Shown here one piece after another: positions 34,391-46,600 of a stretch of 64,000 nt of DNA. Below the pieces are notes generated by a model. That model made no database searches and had not been told where the DNA came from. It saw only the letters and a list, made by a program, of their open reading frames with translations. The translations under genes were made by a program, and so were the position numbers. How positions within the stretch are numbered: position 1 is the first letter of the stretch; each line of letters begins with the position of its first letter. This stretch comes from Phaeosaccion multiseriatum. Lineage: Eukaryota > Ochrophyta, other classes. The DNA lies in the NCBI GenBank assembly GCA_965112735.1, contig OZ218953.1:372001-436000 (forward strand), written 5' to 3'.

Positions 34391-36351
34391 ATGGCTTCTC
34401 CCTCTTCTGTTAACAAGACCGCTGCTGCGGCATGGGGTATTCTCGACGCCGTGCTGGGGAGCAAAGAACTTTGGGGTGTGAGCAGGGTGCTCGATGCGAT
34501 GACCTCACGCACTCTGGTGCTGAATGCTGCCGTGCCATATCATGTCCTGCAGCAAATGCTTGGTCTACTCCGGTGGCAGCAGCAGGAAGAGGATAGGGAG
34601 ACTCGTGCTGTGCCTTTGGCTGGGCTCTCCGTTGGCAGCGGAGAGGGAGTGGGAAGCTTGGGGGTCGAAAACCGAGACGGAGCAAACGGAGATGCTGCAA
34701 ACAGAGACGCACGTTCCGCGTCGCAGCTGTGCACCTGGGCCCCTCCAGGAGGTGTCCCACACGTGCAGAGTTTGCTGAGAAAGCTCTCGTCACGAAAACG
34801 TTGGCGCTGTTACCGGCATCGGTCAAGCGTGTGGTCTTCTCCACCTATTACAATCAGGCCGACATTTCTCTACCTGCCACAGTGGAGGAGGTGCAAATGG
34901 GGCGTGGGTTTAATCTCCCTCTTGGCCTGCCTGCCTCGCTGAAGAAGATCACATTTGGCTTATGCTTCAATCAGCACGTGGTCCTTCCTGGCGGTGTGGA
35001 GGAGGTGGAGATGGGGGATGCCTTTAACCTCCCTCTTGACCTGCCTGCCTCGCTGAAGAAGATCAGATTTGGCAATCGCTTCAATCGGCACATGGTCCTC
35101 CCTTGTGCCGTGGAGGAGGTGGACATGGGGTGTGACTTTAATCTACCTCTGGGCCTCCCCTTGTCGCTGAAGAAGATCAGATTTGCTGAGTCCTCGAAGT
35201 TCAATCAACACTTGGTCCTTCCTTCTGGTGTGGAGGAAGTGGAGATGGGGAGTTACTTTGACCTCCCTCTTGACCTGCCTGCCTCGCTAAAGAAGATCCG
35301 ATTTGGCAAACCCTTCAATCAGCACGTGGTCCTCCCTTTGTCGCTGAAGAAGATCAGATTTGCTGGGTCCTCGGAGTTCAATCAGCACTTGGTCCTTCCT
35401 TCTGGTGTGGAGGAGGTGGAGATGGGGCGGAACTTTAACCTCACTCTGGATCTGCCTGCTTCGCTGAAGAAGGTCAAATTGAGCTACAAGTTCAATCAGC
35501 ACATGGTTCTTCCTTGTGGTGTGGAGGAGGTGGAGGTTGGGAAGCACTGTAACCTCCCTCTCATCCTCCCCGCCTCGGTGAAGAAGATCAAGTTTCATGA
35601 GGACTCAAGGTTCAGTCAGCACTTGGTACTTCCTAGTGGTGTGGAGGAGGTGCAGATGGGGCGTGTATTTAACCTCCCTCTGGATCTGCCTGCCTCGCTG
35701 AGGAAGATCAAATTCGCTTGGAGCTCCAAGTTCAATCAGCAAGACGTGGTCCTTCCGTATGGTGTGGAGGAGGTTGAGATGGGGGATAAATTTAATTTCC
35801 CTCTGGATCTGCCTACCTCGCTGAAGAAGGTCAAATTTGGCGACAATTTCAATCAGCATGTGGTACTTCCTCTCGGCGTGGAGGAGGTGGAGATGGGCTA
35901 TCGCTTCAAACTCCCTCTGGCCCTGCCTGCGTCAGTGAGAAAGATCATATTCGCTCCGCGTGCCAAGTTCAATCAGCACATAGTCCTCCCTCACGGTGTA
36001 GAGGAGGTAAACTTTGGGGGAAACGACATTACCGGCATTTATGATGGGGGAAATAGTACGGGCCGTTTTAATCTCCCTCTGGACCTGCCTACCTCGCTGA
36101 AGAAGATCACATTTGGATGTTTCTTCAACCACCATGTGGTTCTTCCTTCCGGTGTGGAGGAGGTGGTGATGGGACCTCACTTCAATCTCCCTCTGGAGCT
36201 GCCTGCTTCTTTGCGGACTCTTGAGCTGGGACCGAATTACACCTACCCTCTGGAGAGCCTGCCTGCTGGCCTGAGGAGGCTTAGAGTTGGGTTTGAGTGC
36301 CCATTACCTACAGCACTACCTGAGGGGCTTAAGGTGGATTATGTCTGGTAG
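34391..36351 (+). CDS. FNIP-like repeat protein (gene model has one unresolved frame change)
   Basis: The ATG at 34391 opens about 140 codons of a non-repetitive N-terminal part (MASPSSVNKTAAAAWGILD). From about 34790 the coding frame shifts by one to the frame that runs to the TAG at 36349. An intron or a frameshift must lie between about 34600 and 34800; I could not choose a splice pair with confidence. The C-terminal 500 residues are some 25 half-units of 19-21 residues that alternate FNQHVVLPSGVEEVEMG and FNLPLDLPASLKKIRFG, the pattern of FNIP repeats known from Dictyostelium and some algae and giant viruses, predicted to form an LRR-like solenoid. One unit near 35300 is a hybrid of the two types. 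Function is unknown; an F-box was looked for and not seen. Confidence 0.7.
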
Positions 36352-36798
36352 GGAAGATTGACTCATCAGTCAGCTGAGGACGTTGGAACTGTGGGGAGGA
36401 AGACAAACCTATCAGTTTATCGCTCTCCAGTTTTGAGTTTGTATGCATTTGTTGCAGAGAGAACGATTCAGCGAAGTGCGGACCAACCGGCCGTGAAGTG
36501 GAGGGGAGGGGAGGGGAGGGGGGCCTTGGGATTGGGATGGGCCAAGCAAGGTAGGCGCAATGCGGAATGCGGCATTGGCGGAGTGTTCCGCGGTTGCGCG
36601 GATGCAGACATACACCCTCGTGTGTGTACAAGACGCCAAGGAGGCGCAGCAGGATCGCTCGAAGGAAGAGGCCTTCGCTGTAAGTGCGTGCGTGGGACTT
36701 TCTAATCGGCCCAATCATTGGGAAGGAGGGCATGCAATGGTGTATTTTTAGGAGTAGAGATGAAAGGTCAATTAAACTAAACTAGTCTGAGGTGTGAG
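36352..36798. other. Intergenic DNA between convergent genes
   Basis: A GGGGA run at about 36500-36523 is the only structure I see; no gene is supported. Confidence 0.5.
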
Positions 36799-39700
36799 TT
36801 ACGCCACGGGCTGAAAGCCTGGCACCACTTCCTTTAGCCTCAGGTGCCGGACGAAGCTGGGCAGCAGAGCCTTGTCTTCGCACTTGAACTTGGCCTCGAG
36901 CTGGAACATGTCGGTATCGAACACGAGCTCCATCAGGCACACGCAGGCGGGCCGCAGGGAGCTGCTGCTGCTCTGCGCGCTGCTGTAGATCTTGGCCTGC
37001 TGCCCCACTATGCCGGACGCCACGACCTGAAGCAGGCAAGGCGAGCGGGAGTAGCGGCAAGAAACCGAGAGAGGGAAGGAGAGAGAGGGAGAGCCTGAGA
37101 ATGGTTGAGCGCGCGAAGGAAAAGGACCCGGGGCGAGCAGCGAGCTGACTTATGCAGGGAGAGCAGATAGACAGGAAGGAGCCCGTCTCCCTCCCTCCCT
37201 CCCTCTCTCCCTACCTTACTTACTCACTCACTCACTCCCTCTCTCCCTCTCTCTCTCCCCCCCCTCCCTCCCTCCCTCCCTCCCTCCCTCCCTCCTCCCT
37301 CTCTCCCTCCCTCCCTCCCTCCCTCCCTCCCTCCCTCCCTCCCTCCCTCCCTCCCTCCCTCCCTCCCTCCCTCCCTCCCTCCCTCCCTCCCTCCCTCCCT
37401 CCTTCCCTCCTTCCCTCCCTCACTCACTCACTCACTTACTCACTCACTCACTCACTCCCTCCCTCCCTCCCTCTCTCTCTCTCCCCCCTCCCTCCCTCCC
37501 TCCCTCCCTCCCTCCCTCCCTCCCTCCCTCCCTCCTCCCCTCACCTGGAACTTATAACGCTGCAGATGGGAAGCGACCACCGCCAACTCGGGCACCGCCT
37601 CCACGCGGCACCTGAAGCCCCCCCTATGCTCCATCACGTCCCACTTAGAGCGGAACTCCTCCGGAGACAGCGCGAGCTCACGTGACAGGGTCAGAGGCAG
37701 GGTGCGGCGGTGGTGGCCCTGCTGCCCGCTCTGTCCGCTGCGCAGACTCTCCGCACCGGAGCCAGAGAACACGCTGCCCCTCCCACTGCTGAGGCTCTCG
37801 GTGTCGTGCTCGCTGCCCCTTAGGCTGAAGGCCCTGTGCATTATCCACTCGGAGGTGGCCGACATGCCCCCTGCCCCGTCTCCCCCGTCTCCGGCGAGAG
37901 GGGCTCTCTGAGCTCGATTATTGGCGTCGAGGCCCATGTCGATGTCCGAGAGAGTGAGCTTGCGCGTGGCGCTTGCGGTGACTGAGCTTCTCCCGTCCTT
38001 CTTTACGTCTCCATCCTCGCTGTCGCTGCTGTCGGCGTCTGTATCTGTATCACTCTCGCTGCTGTCATCACTGCTGCTGTCATCACTGCCACTGGAGGAA
38101 TATGAGTCGTCACTCCGAATACCCCTTGCCCTCCTTCTGTCGTAGCTTGAGTCACCCGATGTGTCAGTAGCCTCGCCTTCGTACTCATCACCGGAGTTAA
38201 TAGGGCTGCGAAGATGGTCCTCCTTGCCAGTGCCAATCTCGATGTCATTGTCGTTTTCGAGGGAGTAGGGGCGCTTTCCCTGTGCGTCTCGCTGCAACCA
38301 GCCTGTCACCAGCAAGCACACCACCACCCCCAAGAACACGCACCATAGGTCGGTGATGGCCTGGAGTGGTGGCATCGTCGGGCAAGGAAGGGAGGGGAAG
38401 GGAGGAAGGGAGGAAGGGAGGAAGAAAGGAAGGAAGGAAGGAAGGAAGGAAGGAAGAAGGGAGGAAGAAAGGAAGGAAGGAAGGAAGGAAGGAAGAAGGG
38501 AGGAAGAAGAAGGGAAGCAAAGAAGCAAGGATAAGCTTCGTTTGTGGAGGTTTCCGACAGCGACCGCACACACTTACAGCACACACACACGCGCACCCAC
38601 ACACACACTTACATGTACGATGGTGATGACGGTGAGGGTGGTCTGAACGCTCCACCGCCCCGAGTAGTCCAGACTGTTGTTCCACGAGTACCCCACCCCG
38701 ACCCAGAGCCACACACCGACGCCCAGGTCCACAAGCTTCACCTTACAACACAAGAGGATGTAGTCCCAGTCGAGTACCACCTTGGGGTGGGGGAGGGAGG
38801 GAAGGGGAGGGAAGAGGAGGGAAGAGGAGGGGAGTAAGAGAATATGCAAAGCAAGAGCAAACAGCAAAGCAAGAGTAAACGACAAAGCTGACCTTGGGAT
38901 AGGTGGTGCCGTGCTTCTTCTTGCGTCTCAGCTCCCGTGCCTTGTGCCAGCCTTGCATGCAGGCAAGGCAACCAAACACGTTGAGGCACAGAGCCAGGTC
39001 CATGTTTCGGAATAGCGCCATGGCGACAAAGAGCAAGGTGAAGCTCTTGACGAGCAGCAGCAGCGTCAGAGGCAAGCCCGCCGTACCGCTGCGTGCGAAC
39101 TGCGGCGCCCAGTCGAACACTATCCCCGTCATGCCTACAACGAAGAGCATACACCCGAAGGCCAGGAGGTGCAGCCAAGCCAGCGCCACGATACGGTTGT
39201 ACACCTCCTTCGTCAGTCGCCGGGGCTCGCCCCAGATGGGGAGGAACAGCTGCGTGCGTACGTGTGTGCGTGCGTGCGTGCGTACGTGTGTGCGTGCGTG
39301 CGTGCGTGCGTGCGTTGGATGTGTGCGTGAGTGTGTGTGTGTGTGTGCGTGCGTGCGTGAGTATGCATGTGAAGGGGAAGGGGGTGATGGGTTCAGGAAG
39401 AGGAGGACTTAACGCGCGCTTGTTTGTGGCAGAAGCACGTATGGGGTGGGTGGGACCGTGACCCCTGGTGATCCAATGTGACCCTTAGTGACTTACTACC
39501 TTATCGTGACTTACTGACCTTGAAGCGTCTCCAGAAGAGGCTGAGCGCGTGTGTTCCTTCCGGACTAGTGGCGAGGAGGCCTTGCCACGCCAGGAATTTG
39601 ACCGACATGAGGGCAATCATGCCTGCCTGAGCGAACCTGCGCATGGTGTTCTCCAACTGTCGCCAGCGGGGAGAGGGGGGGGAGCCAAGACAGGGGCGAG

Positions 39701-42700
39701 TGATGTGTGTGTGTGTGTGTGTGTGTGTGGGTGTAAGAGGAAGAGGAAGAGAGGGAGGGGGGGAGAGGGAGAGAGGGAGAGAGAGCGGATGACCGACTGT
39801 CTGACCGACTATTCGACCGGCATCAGGTACTGATTGACTGACTGACTGACTGACTGACACAAGGTACTGACTGACTGACTGACTGACTGACTGACTGACT
39901 GACTACCCGAATGACTGCCTAGCTAAACAGACTGACTGACTGACTGACTACCTGACTGACACACTGACAGACTGACAGACTGACTGACTGACTGACTGAC
40001 TGACTGGCGGACTGACGGACAGACGGACTGACTGACTGACTGACTGACTGACTGACTGACTGACTAACTGACTGCCTGACGGACTGACTGACCTCCTGTG
40101 CCTTAGGGTGCTCAAAGTCCTCGTCCGTCTCCATGAGGGCGTGGGCGCGTGCGTCGGCGGTGAGGAAGTTGAGATCGAGCAGCAGCGAGAGGAGCATGGC
40201 GGCCGACAGAGTGTAATAGAACTTGCGTTGCCGAATCTGAGAAGAGGCACATGCGAGGGGCGAGGGGCATACGTGAGGCATACGTAAGGAGAGAGAGGGG
40301 GGGGGGGGGAGTGAGAGAGGGGAGGGAGCCAGGGAGAGAGTGAGGAAGAGAGAGAGCCGAGAGAGAGAGAATACAAGTCCGAAGAGTTGAAGGAAGCAGG
40401 CGGCGGCGCGAGATGATGGAGCATACGCGTGTGCGTGGGTGTGTGCGTGTGCGTGGGTGGGTGCGTGTCCCCCCCCTCCCCCCTCCTTACCTTCCTGGGC
40501 CGCCTGTCCACCCGGTCCGCTAGCCACAAGCACGCCACCGCGAGAGCCGAGTTGTACCCCGGGGTGGAGGGGTAGAGCTCCACGAGGAAGGCGAGCAGTA
40601 GCAGCAGCAGGCAAAGATTGATGACATAGGGGTTGCGGTAGATTTTGTCCACCACCTGTTGTTAGTGTTGGAGGTCAATGATTTTGTAACGTCAGGGTCA
40701 GGGTCAGGGTCAGGGTCAGGGTCAGGGTCAGGGTCAGGGTCAGGGTCAGAGCAAACCCAGCAGACCTATCAACAAATGCTCCGACTACACACCTGCGTGG
40801 CTGCCTGCTGGAGAGAGCGGCGCCGCTTGACGAGGATGGGCATGGGTGGGGCTTCGTTAAGATCGTCGTCCAGAGACCCTACAAGGAGCCCACCACCTTC
40901 CTTGTCATTGCCTTCCCTCTCTTTGCTTTTGCTGGCTCGCTTCTTGAGCCCTCCGGCCGCTTCGCTCTCTCCCGTGGGCGCTGCTTGCTCCTCTCCCTGC
41001 TCCCCTTCCCCTTCCCCGCCGCCGGACCCTCCCGCCTGTGCGCGATTGCCAGTCTCGAACTCAACCTTCCTCCCCACCCCGCTACTCTTCCCTCCTCCTG
41101 CTACACCATCGTCCCCTTCGTCGGGAGCAATCGCGACAGAACGATAGGACGCCCTCCCTGACCCCTTCCCACTCGACCGACCGCTCCCCTTCCCACCGGT
41201 TCCTGCCAGAGCGTTGGCCAGCGCCCGAGCAGAGTCCGTAAGCATTTTGAGCGCTCCACCTCCACTCCCACCCCCACTGCCGTCGTCGTTGTCTCCTCCA
41301 TCCAGTTTTCCGAGCGTGAGCTGTGGAATGGCGTGCGCACGCACTGCATCATCCTCCGTGGCGGACGCGCGATCGACCACGCTCACCCCTGCGCCACTCA
41401 CGCCCGCCTCCAGAGAGAGCAGCGCCAGGCCCAGGCTCTGCAGGGGGGAGAAGGGCTGTGAGAAGGACACGGTCCATTCGTTGCTCCCGCTGCTGCCCCC
41501 GCTACCGCCGCTGTCGCTGATGCCGCTGTTCTTGAGCAGCTGCAGGGCAGGTACACGCAGTGAGGAAGGGTCCGCGTCATTGGGTGCCAGAAGCTGCACG
41601 CTCTCTGCAGCAGAGGCCGAACGGCTCGGATGAGCACTCGCACTGGGGCCAGCAGCAGCAGCAGCAGCGCCCTTGGAGGGAAGGAGCGCGTTCTTGGACG
41701 GCTTCCAACCCTCGAACAGGTCTAATTCAAAGGCCTTGTTGGCAGGGGACCACACCGCTGTGTTGCTCTTGAGCACCTGGATGCGGCTGTGGCTGTCCAA
41801 GGAGGACCCACCAGCAGCACCAGCAGCAGTGGTGGCCTTCTCTCCACTTTCCCACAAACCGGCCCCTCCTACACTGCCTCTGTGCTTTGCCTCTCCTCCT
41901 CCCTCCGATGACGACGAGGAGGACGAGAGCGGGGACGAGGACCACAAGAAGCACCGGTTGCTGTTGTCAAGGCACTTGGGAACGTACGCAGACATAGTCC
42001 TCGGGTGCTGCTGGGTAGACCCGCCCTCTTCGGTGGGCAGAGAAGACGCCTTGATCCTGGCAGCGAGGATCTCTCCCAGCTCCGTTGCCTCGCCCCTCCG
42101 GCCTTCGGGCGGGCCCATGACGGTCATGGAAAAGGAGCACTCGCCTGTGGAGGACCCTTCTTCCGTCGCCCCTCCCCCCCCTCTCCTCCCCTTCTTGAGC
42201 TGGGCCAGCGGCAGGGCTGCAGCAGACATGAGGTCCGCCCCAACACCGCTCTTCCCCCCCCTGCTGCTCCCCTTGGTGAGGCACAGCACTCCTCCTCCCG
42301 CGTCTCCTCCCAACCACTCCGCAAAGACATTCGTTGCCTCTCCTCCCGCTCCTCCTGTGGGTACGATGCTGCACTCGTACCTGCGCTGCCCCGTCGGGGT
42401 GATACCCCTCCGCACGGTGGCCGTCATACCCCCCGGGTACTTGTCTGCGGGCTGCAGCAGCCACTGGTCCTCCTCCGGGATGTGGTTCAGTCGCGCGACT
42501 CGCAGCTGCTCTCCCGCCGCATTCTCATCCCACTTGTCGCCCCCCCCATCTGGGCCACCTGCGCCGTCCCTGTCCCTTGCTGAGCCTGGGCCGGAACCAG
42601 ATAAGGATCCTGCGGCGAGTGCTGCTGCGCTGGCTGCCGCTGCCGCGTGCGCGGCCCCTGCCGCCCGAGAGAGCTGACTCGGCCGCCTGTCCCTGGTAAA

Positions 42701-43498
42701 ACCTGCCGGAAGGCCATCCGCATGCCCGGCACCAGGGCTCCCGCGGCCTCTACGGATAGCATCATCATCGTCGTCGTCGCTCATGAGGCCGGGGTTAATG
42801 GTGGGTGTGCCCTGCGTGGCCTTGCCAGAGATGACGTTGGACATGGCCTGAGAGAAGCTCTGGCCGATGCTGCTGAGGTCAGCCCCGGCGGGCTTGGCTG
42901 TCTTCTTACCCCTGCTACTGTCATCCTCCTCATCCCCTTCGCTGCTTTCGGCTACGCTCCTGCTCGATGTCACTTCCCCAACCTTCTCGTTCTCTTCTTT
43001 GGCATCCTCACTACTCCTGCTGGACCGCATACGATCCAGCACTGGCTGCTCCAGCCGAGCTCTGCCAGAGGGAGGTCCCGATAGAGGAGGGCCCGAAGGA
43101 GGAGGGGCAATACCTTTTAACGGTGGAAGCGTTCTCTTGGCGCTCTCTTGCTGCTGCTGCTTCTTCTGCTGCTGCGGACCCTCGTCGGTATCGTTGGGGA
43201 ACGCGAAAGCGCTGCTACAGCCCCCCCTTGCTCCTCCTTCTCCCCCTTCGTGCCCTTCTGTCTTTCCCCCCTCCTGGTCCGAGGGCGAAACCCTTCTGTC
43301 GACTGGTGATGGAGAAGGAGATGCTGAAGCAGGGACGAAGAGACCGGAGCTCGAAAGTGCCTGCGCCGACTTGACCTCGGCCGCCGAGGGCCGCCTGCGA
43401 GCTGGACTTCCCCCGCCACGTAGAGGGCTTAATGATGGAGCTGGTTCACCGTCCTTCTCGTCATCGCTGTCGTCTTTCCTCTCATCTCGGGCACTCAT
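36799..43498 (-). CDS. Tubby-like domain, multi-pass membrane, adaptin-appendage-like protein, about 1573 aa
   Basis: Eight exons join in frame, all in phase 0: 43498-40793, 40655-40491, 40236-40093, 39656-39519, 39249-38893, 38780-38613, 38360-37545 and 37026-36799. An upstream ATG at 43600 would overlap the divergent gene's start, so 43498 is preferred. Residues 1-350 are disordered. Residues about 355-700 look like a Tubby C-terminal barrel with insertions (RRYECSIVPTGG, LKSNTAVWSPANKAFELDLF, WTVSFSQPFSPLQSLGLALL); Tubby domains bind PI(4,5)P2. Exons 2-7 encode about eight hydrophobic segments (for example NPYVINLCLLLLLLAFLVEL). The final 150 residues (LSPEEFRSKWDVMEHRGGF, YKFQVVASGIVGQQAKIY) resemble the beta-adaptin appendage C-terminal subdomain. 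The combination suggests a membrane protein tied to lipid sensing or trafficking; the appendage call is tentative. Confidence 0.72.
37187..37537 (+). repeat. (CCCT)n polypyrimidine microsatellite in last intron of the Tubby-domain gene
   Basis: Roughly 350 bases of CCCT/CTCC/ACTC repeats; on the coding strand the intron opens GTGAGGGGAGGAGGGAGGG. The G-rich strand could form quadruplex or triplex structures. Confidence 0.92.
38395..38520 (+). repeat. (GGAA)n microsatellite in intron 6 of the Tubby-domain gene
   Basis: GGAAGGAAGGAA units with interruptions; on the coding strand a TTCC polypyrimidine run before the exon 7 splice site. Confidence 0.9.
39830..40091 (-). repeat. (GTCA)n microsatellite starting at a 5' splice site of the Tubby-domain gene
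   Basis: Exon 3 ends at 40093 and the intron opens GTCAGTCAGTCAG, continuing as GTCA units for about 260 bases. Confidence 0.92.
40691..40748 (+). repeat. (TCAGGG)n hexamer array in intron 1 of the Tubby-domain gene
   Basis: Nearly ten perfect GTCAGG/TCAGGG units. It resembles a variant telomeric hexamer but lies inside an intron. Confidence 0.93.
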
Positions 43499-43651
43499 GG
43501 CTTCTGCACGGCTCGTGCTCACGCCATGCGTTACAGATTTTCTTCGCCAACTGTGATATCTTTGCGTGTTGGTTGTCCATTTTTTTTTGTTCGGCGACAT
43601 CGTTCGACGGCGGCCTCGACCTCCTCCCGGACAGTAGTGGCAGCAAGCTGC
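43499..43651. promoter_or_regulatory. Shared spacer of the Tubby-domain/CinA-adenylyltransferase divergent pair (153 bases)
   Basis: This is the shortest divergent spacer in the window. A T-run (about 43581-43588) is its main feature. Alternative upstream ATGs on both strands (43600 minus) would make the two coding regions approach each other further. Confidence 0.5.
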
Positions 43652-46600
43652 ATGAGAAAAGCGAAGGCGGCGGCGATCTTGCCTTTGGCCGGGTCGGCGT
43701 CTGCATTTCTCTCGGTGCTGCCCATTGGTGCTAGTTCTGCTGTGGCTGCTGGCCGCACAGGGGCACGTACCCCCCGTTCCTGCTACTGCTTATCGGTAGC
43801 TACTAGGAGACAGGGTGGGTCAGTAATTGGTCCCCTGGCGGGATCAAGAAGGGCGGAATCACGGGTGGAGGGCAGCACAGCAGTACGCGCTGGCAGGAAA
43901 GGGAGTCTACCCTTATCTGTGAGGAGCCGAAGAAGGCCCTTTTCCTCTCTCTCGGCGCTGCGGAAAGCGGCAGCAGTAGCGGACACCTCCGCAGGGAGAG
44001 TAGGGTCGACTGGCTCAGAGTTAGGAGGGCGGGTCGCAGAGGAGCGAGAGCAGATGTCTCAGTCAACAAGTCTTCCTGCTGAGGTTTCGGCGGCCCTCTC
44101 TGCCCTCTATGGCCTGGAGCGGGCCTCCTCCTCCTTGGAGGCGTGCCGCCCCTGCAAGCTGTGCTTGGTGACATCCGGCGCGGGAGGAGCCGCCGTCTCG
44201 TGGCTGTTGGGCATGCCAGGAGCGAGTGCGGTCTTGTTAGAGGCCTCGGTCCCCTACTCCCACTCAGCGAGCAAGCCATGGATGCGCTTCATCGACGACC
44301 GCCCGGAGGATAAGAGTGGCAGTGGCGCTGGTGTTAGCGCTAGTGCTGGTGCCCCCAGTCGGTCGCCCTCGCTGTGCTCACCGCAAGCTGCAGCCTCCAT
44401 GGCCAAGGCGGCGTTCCACCGCGCGGTGCAGCTGCGAGTAGAGGGAGATGGACTCTCCTCTCTCGACCCGGCCAGTGCAGAGGATGAAGTCATACTTCTC
44501 GGCGTGGGCTGCACTGCTGCGGTGGCGTCTGTTCACCCCAAGAAGGGGGAGCACCGCTGTCACATTGCCACTTACTCGCAGCTCGGCAAGGGGGCCGTGA
44601 GTCTAACGCTGGCCAAGGGGCGGAGGAACCGCGCGGGAGAGGACGACGTGGTGAGTCGTCTGATGCTGCAGGCAGTCCTCCTGGCCGTGGGGAGGGGGGA
44701 GAGCGATGGACTCGTGCGAGATCTGGACCCCACGGGGAGGAGGGCGGGAAGAAGCGCTCCAGGAGGAGGAGGAGGAGGAGGAGGAGGAGGAGAAGAGCAG
44801 GGGATGGACAAGGAGGAGGAGGAAGAGGAGGAAGAGAGGCCGCAGTGGGAGCCCACCTTCGAGGCGCACTCGCGCAGCACCATAGAGAGGCTGCTCAGTG
44901 GCGAGGCGGAGAGTGCTGTGGTGCTGCCGACCCGTCGGGGAAGGGGAGGAGTCGGAGCGCTCGGCACAGAAGATGTGGATGAAGACACAGAGGGAAGAGA
45001 GGGAGGAGGCAGCAGCCCTTCCCCGAGTAACGGTAGAGGTGGGGATGATGACGATGATGAGTGGGTGACGTTCGCCGACGCGTGCATCCCTCACGGCACT
45101 CTTATCTACCCGGGGAGCTTCAACCCCCTTCACGAGGGGCACTTGGAGCTTGTACAGGCGGCAAAAACATTCGTGCTCCAAGGACGGAGGGGGGGCGAGG
45201 CTGGAGGGGGGGATGGCAGTGGAGGGGTGCGAGGGGTAGAGGCCCTGTTCGAGATGAGTGTGTCCAACGCAGACAAGGGGACGCTTTCGATGGACGTGGT
45301 TGTGGAAAGAGCCCACCAGTTTTCACAGCCGAAGACGAGGGTGAGAAGCCGAGGCAGTGTGCGACTTGGAGCTCGGTGAAACGGTCAATTGTGTGTCAAG
45401 GCTCTGAAGGGATGGGTGGGTTGGAATGAGGTGAACCGTAAGTTCTGTCTTCGCTTTTGTCACGTCTGTCCCCACCCGGCGCGTCCGTCGCCGTTACCTA
45501 CATAGCTCACACGCCTTTTTTTTTTTTTGCTGCTACTGCTTACTGTTATCCTCCCTCCTCCTGCCTTCACCTCCCTGCTCTCTCAAGATTCCCATCGTAC
45601 TCACTCGGGCGCCGCTGTTCGTGGACAAGGCCCGGCTGTTCCCCGGGTGCGTGTTCGTGCTGGGGGCTGATACCATTGCGAGACTCGTGGATCCAAAGGT
45701 ACGCAGGACGAGTATGCTGAGAGGGGAGAGGGGGGAGGGAGAGAGGGAGGGAGGGAGGGGAGTAGAGGACAAGTCCTGCGGGGGGCGGAGAGGAGTAGTG
45801 TTATGGAGATTGGAACAAGTACAAGAAGGAGGGGGAGGGAGGGAGGGAGGGAGGGAAGGCGGTAGACCTCTTTTCAGCCCCATACCTCGTCCTCGGAACA
45901 GACTGGTCCTCCCACGGTGTAACTGCTTTATACGGTACGCTTCGGGAATGCTCTGGGTCTCTCTCGCGCTCGACACTAATCCGCTCGACACTAATCCGCT
46001 CGACACTAATCCGCTCGACACTAATCCATGGCAATCCATGGCATGTCCTACCCTCCCTCCCGCCTGCCCACCCCTGTGAGCAGTACTACAACAACAGCGT
46101 GGTGGAGATGGCGACTGCTCTGGCGGAGATCCAACACCTCGGCTGCTCCTTCATCGTGGGGGGAAGGCTCGAGCAATCCAAAGGTAAGCCCCCCCCCCCG
46201 CCCCTCCCGTCTCGAAGCGTGTCGCCTGCTTCCATTTCTCCATCGTTTGGATGCTGTTGCCACCGTCGCTTCTCGAGGCGGAAGCTCTCACGCGATTCCC
46301 AACTCTGCGTCCAACCCACTACGATTTCATGTCCTGACACCACCACTACTACTCCATGTCCTGACACCTCTGACCTACTCCCACCCCGCTCCTCATCCAT
46401 GCCCTGACACCCTCTCTGGCCTCCTCAAACCGCACCGCTCCTCTCTGTCCTGGCACTCTACACCCTCTCCATGTCCTGACACCCTACACCCTCTCTCTGT
46501 CCTGACACCCCACACCCTCTCCATGTCCTGACACCCTACACCCTCTCTCTGTCCTGACACCCCACACCCTCTCCATGTCCTGACACCCTACACCCTCTCC

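Noticed and set aside
37152-37685. Plus-strand frame of [12 protein letters not shown]
   Set aside because: It is a reading of the CCCT microsatellite and the opposite strand of real exons.
40691-40748. Chromosome end or telomere
   Set aside because: The hexamer array lies inside an intron of a complete gene with genes on both sides.
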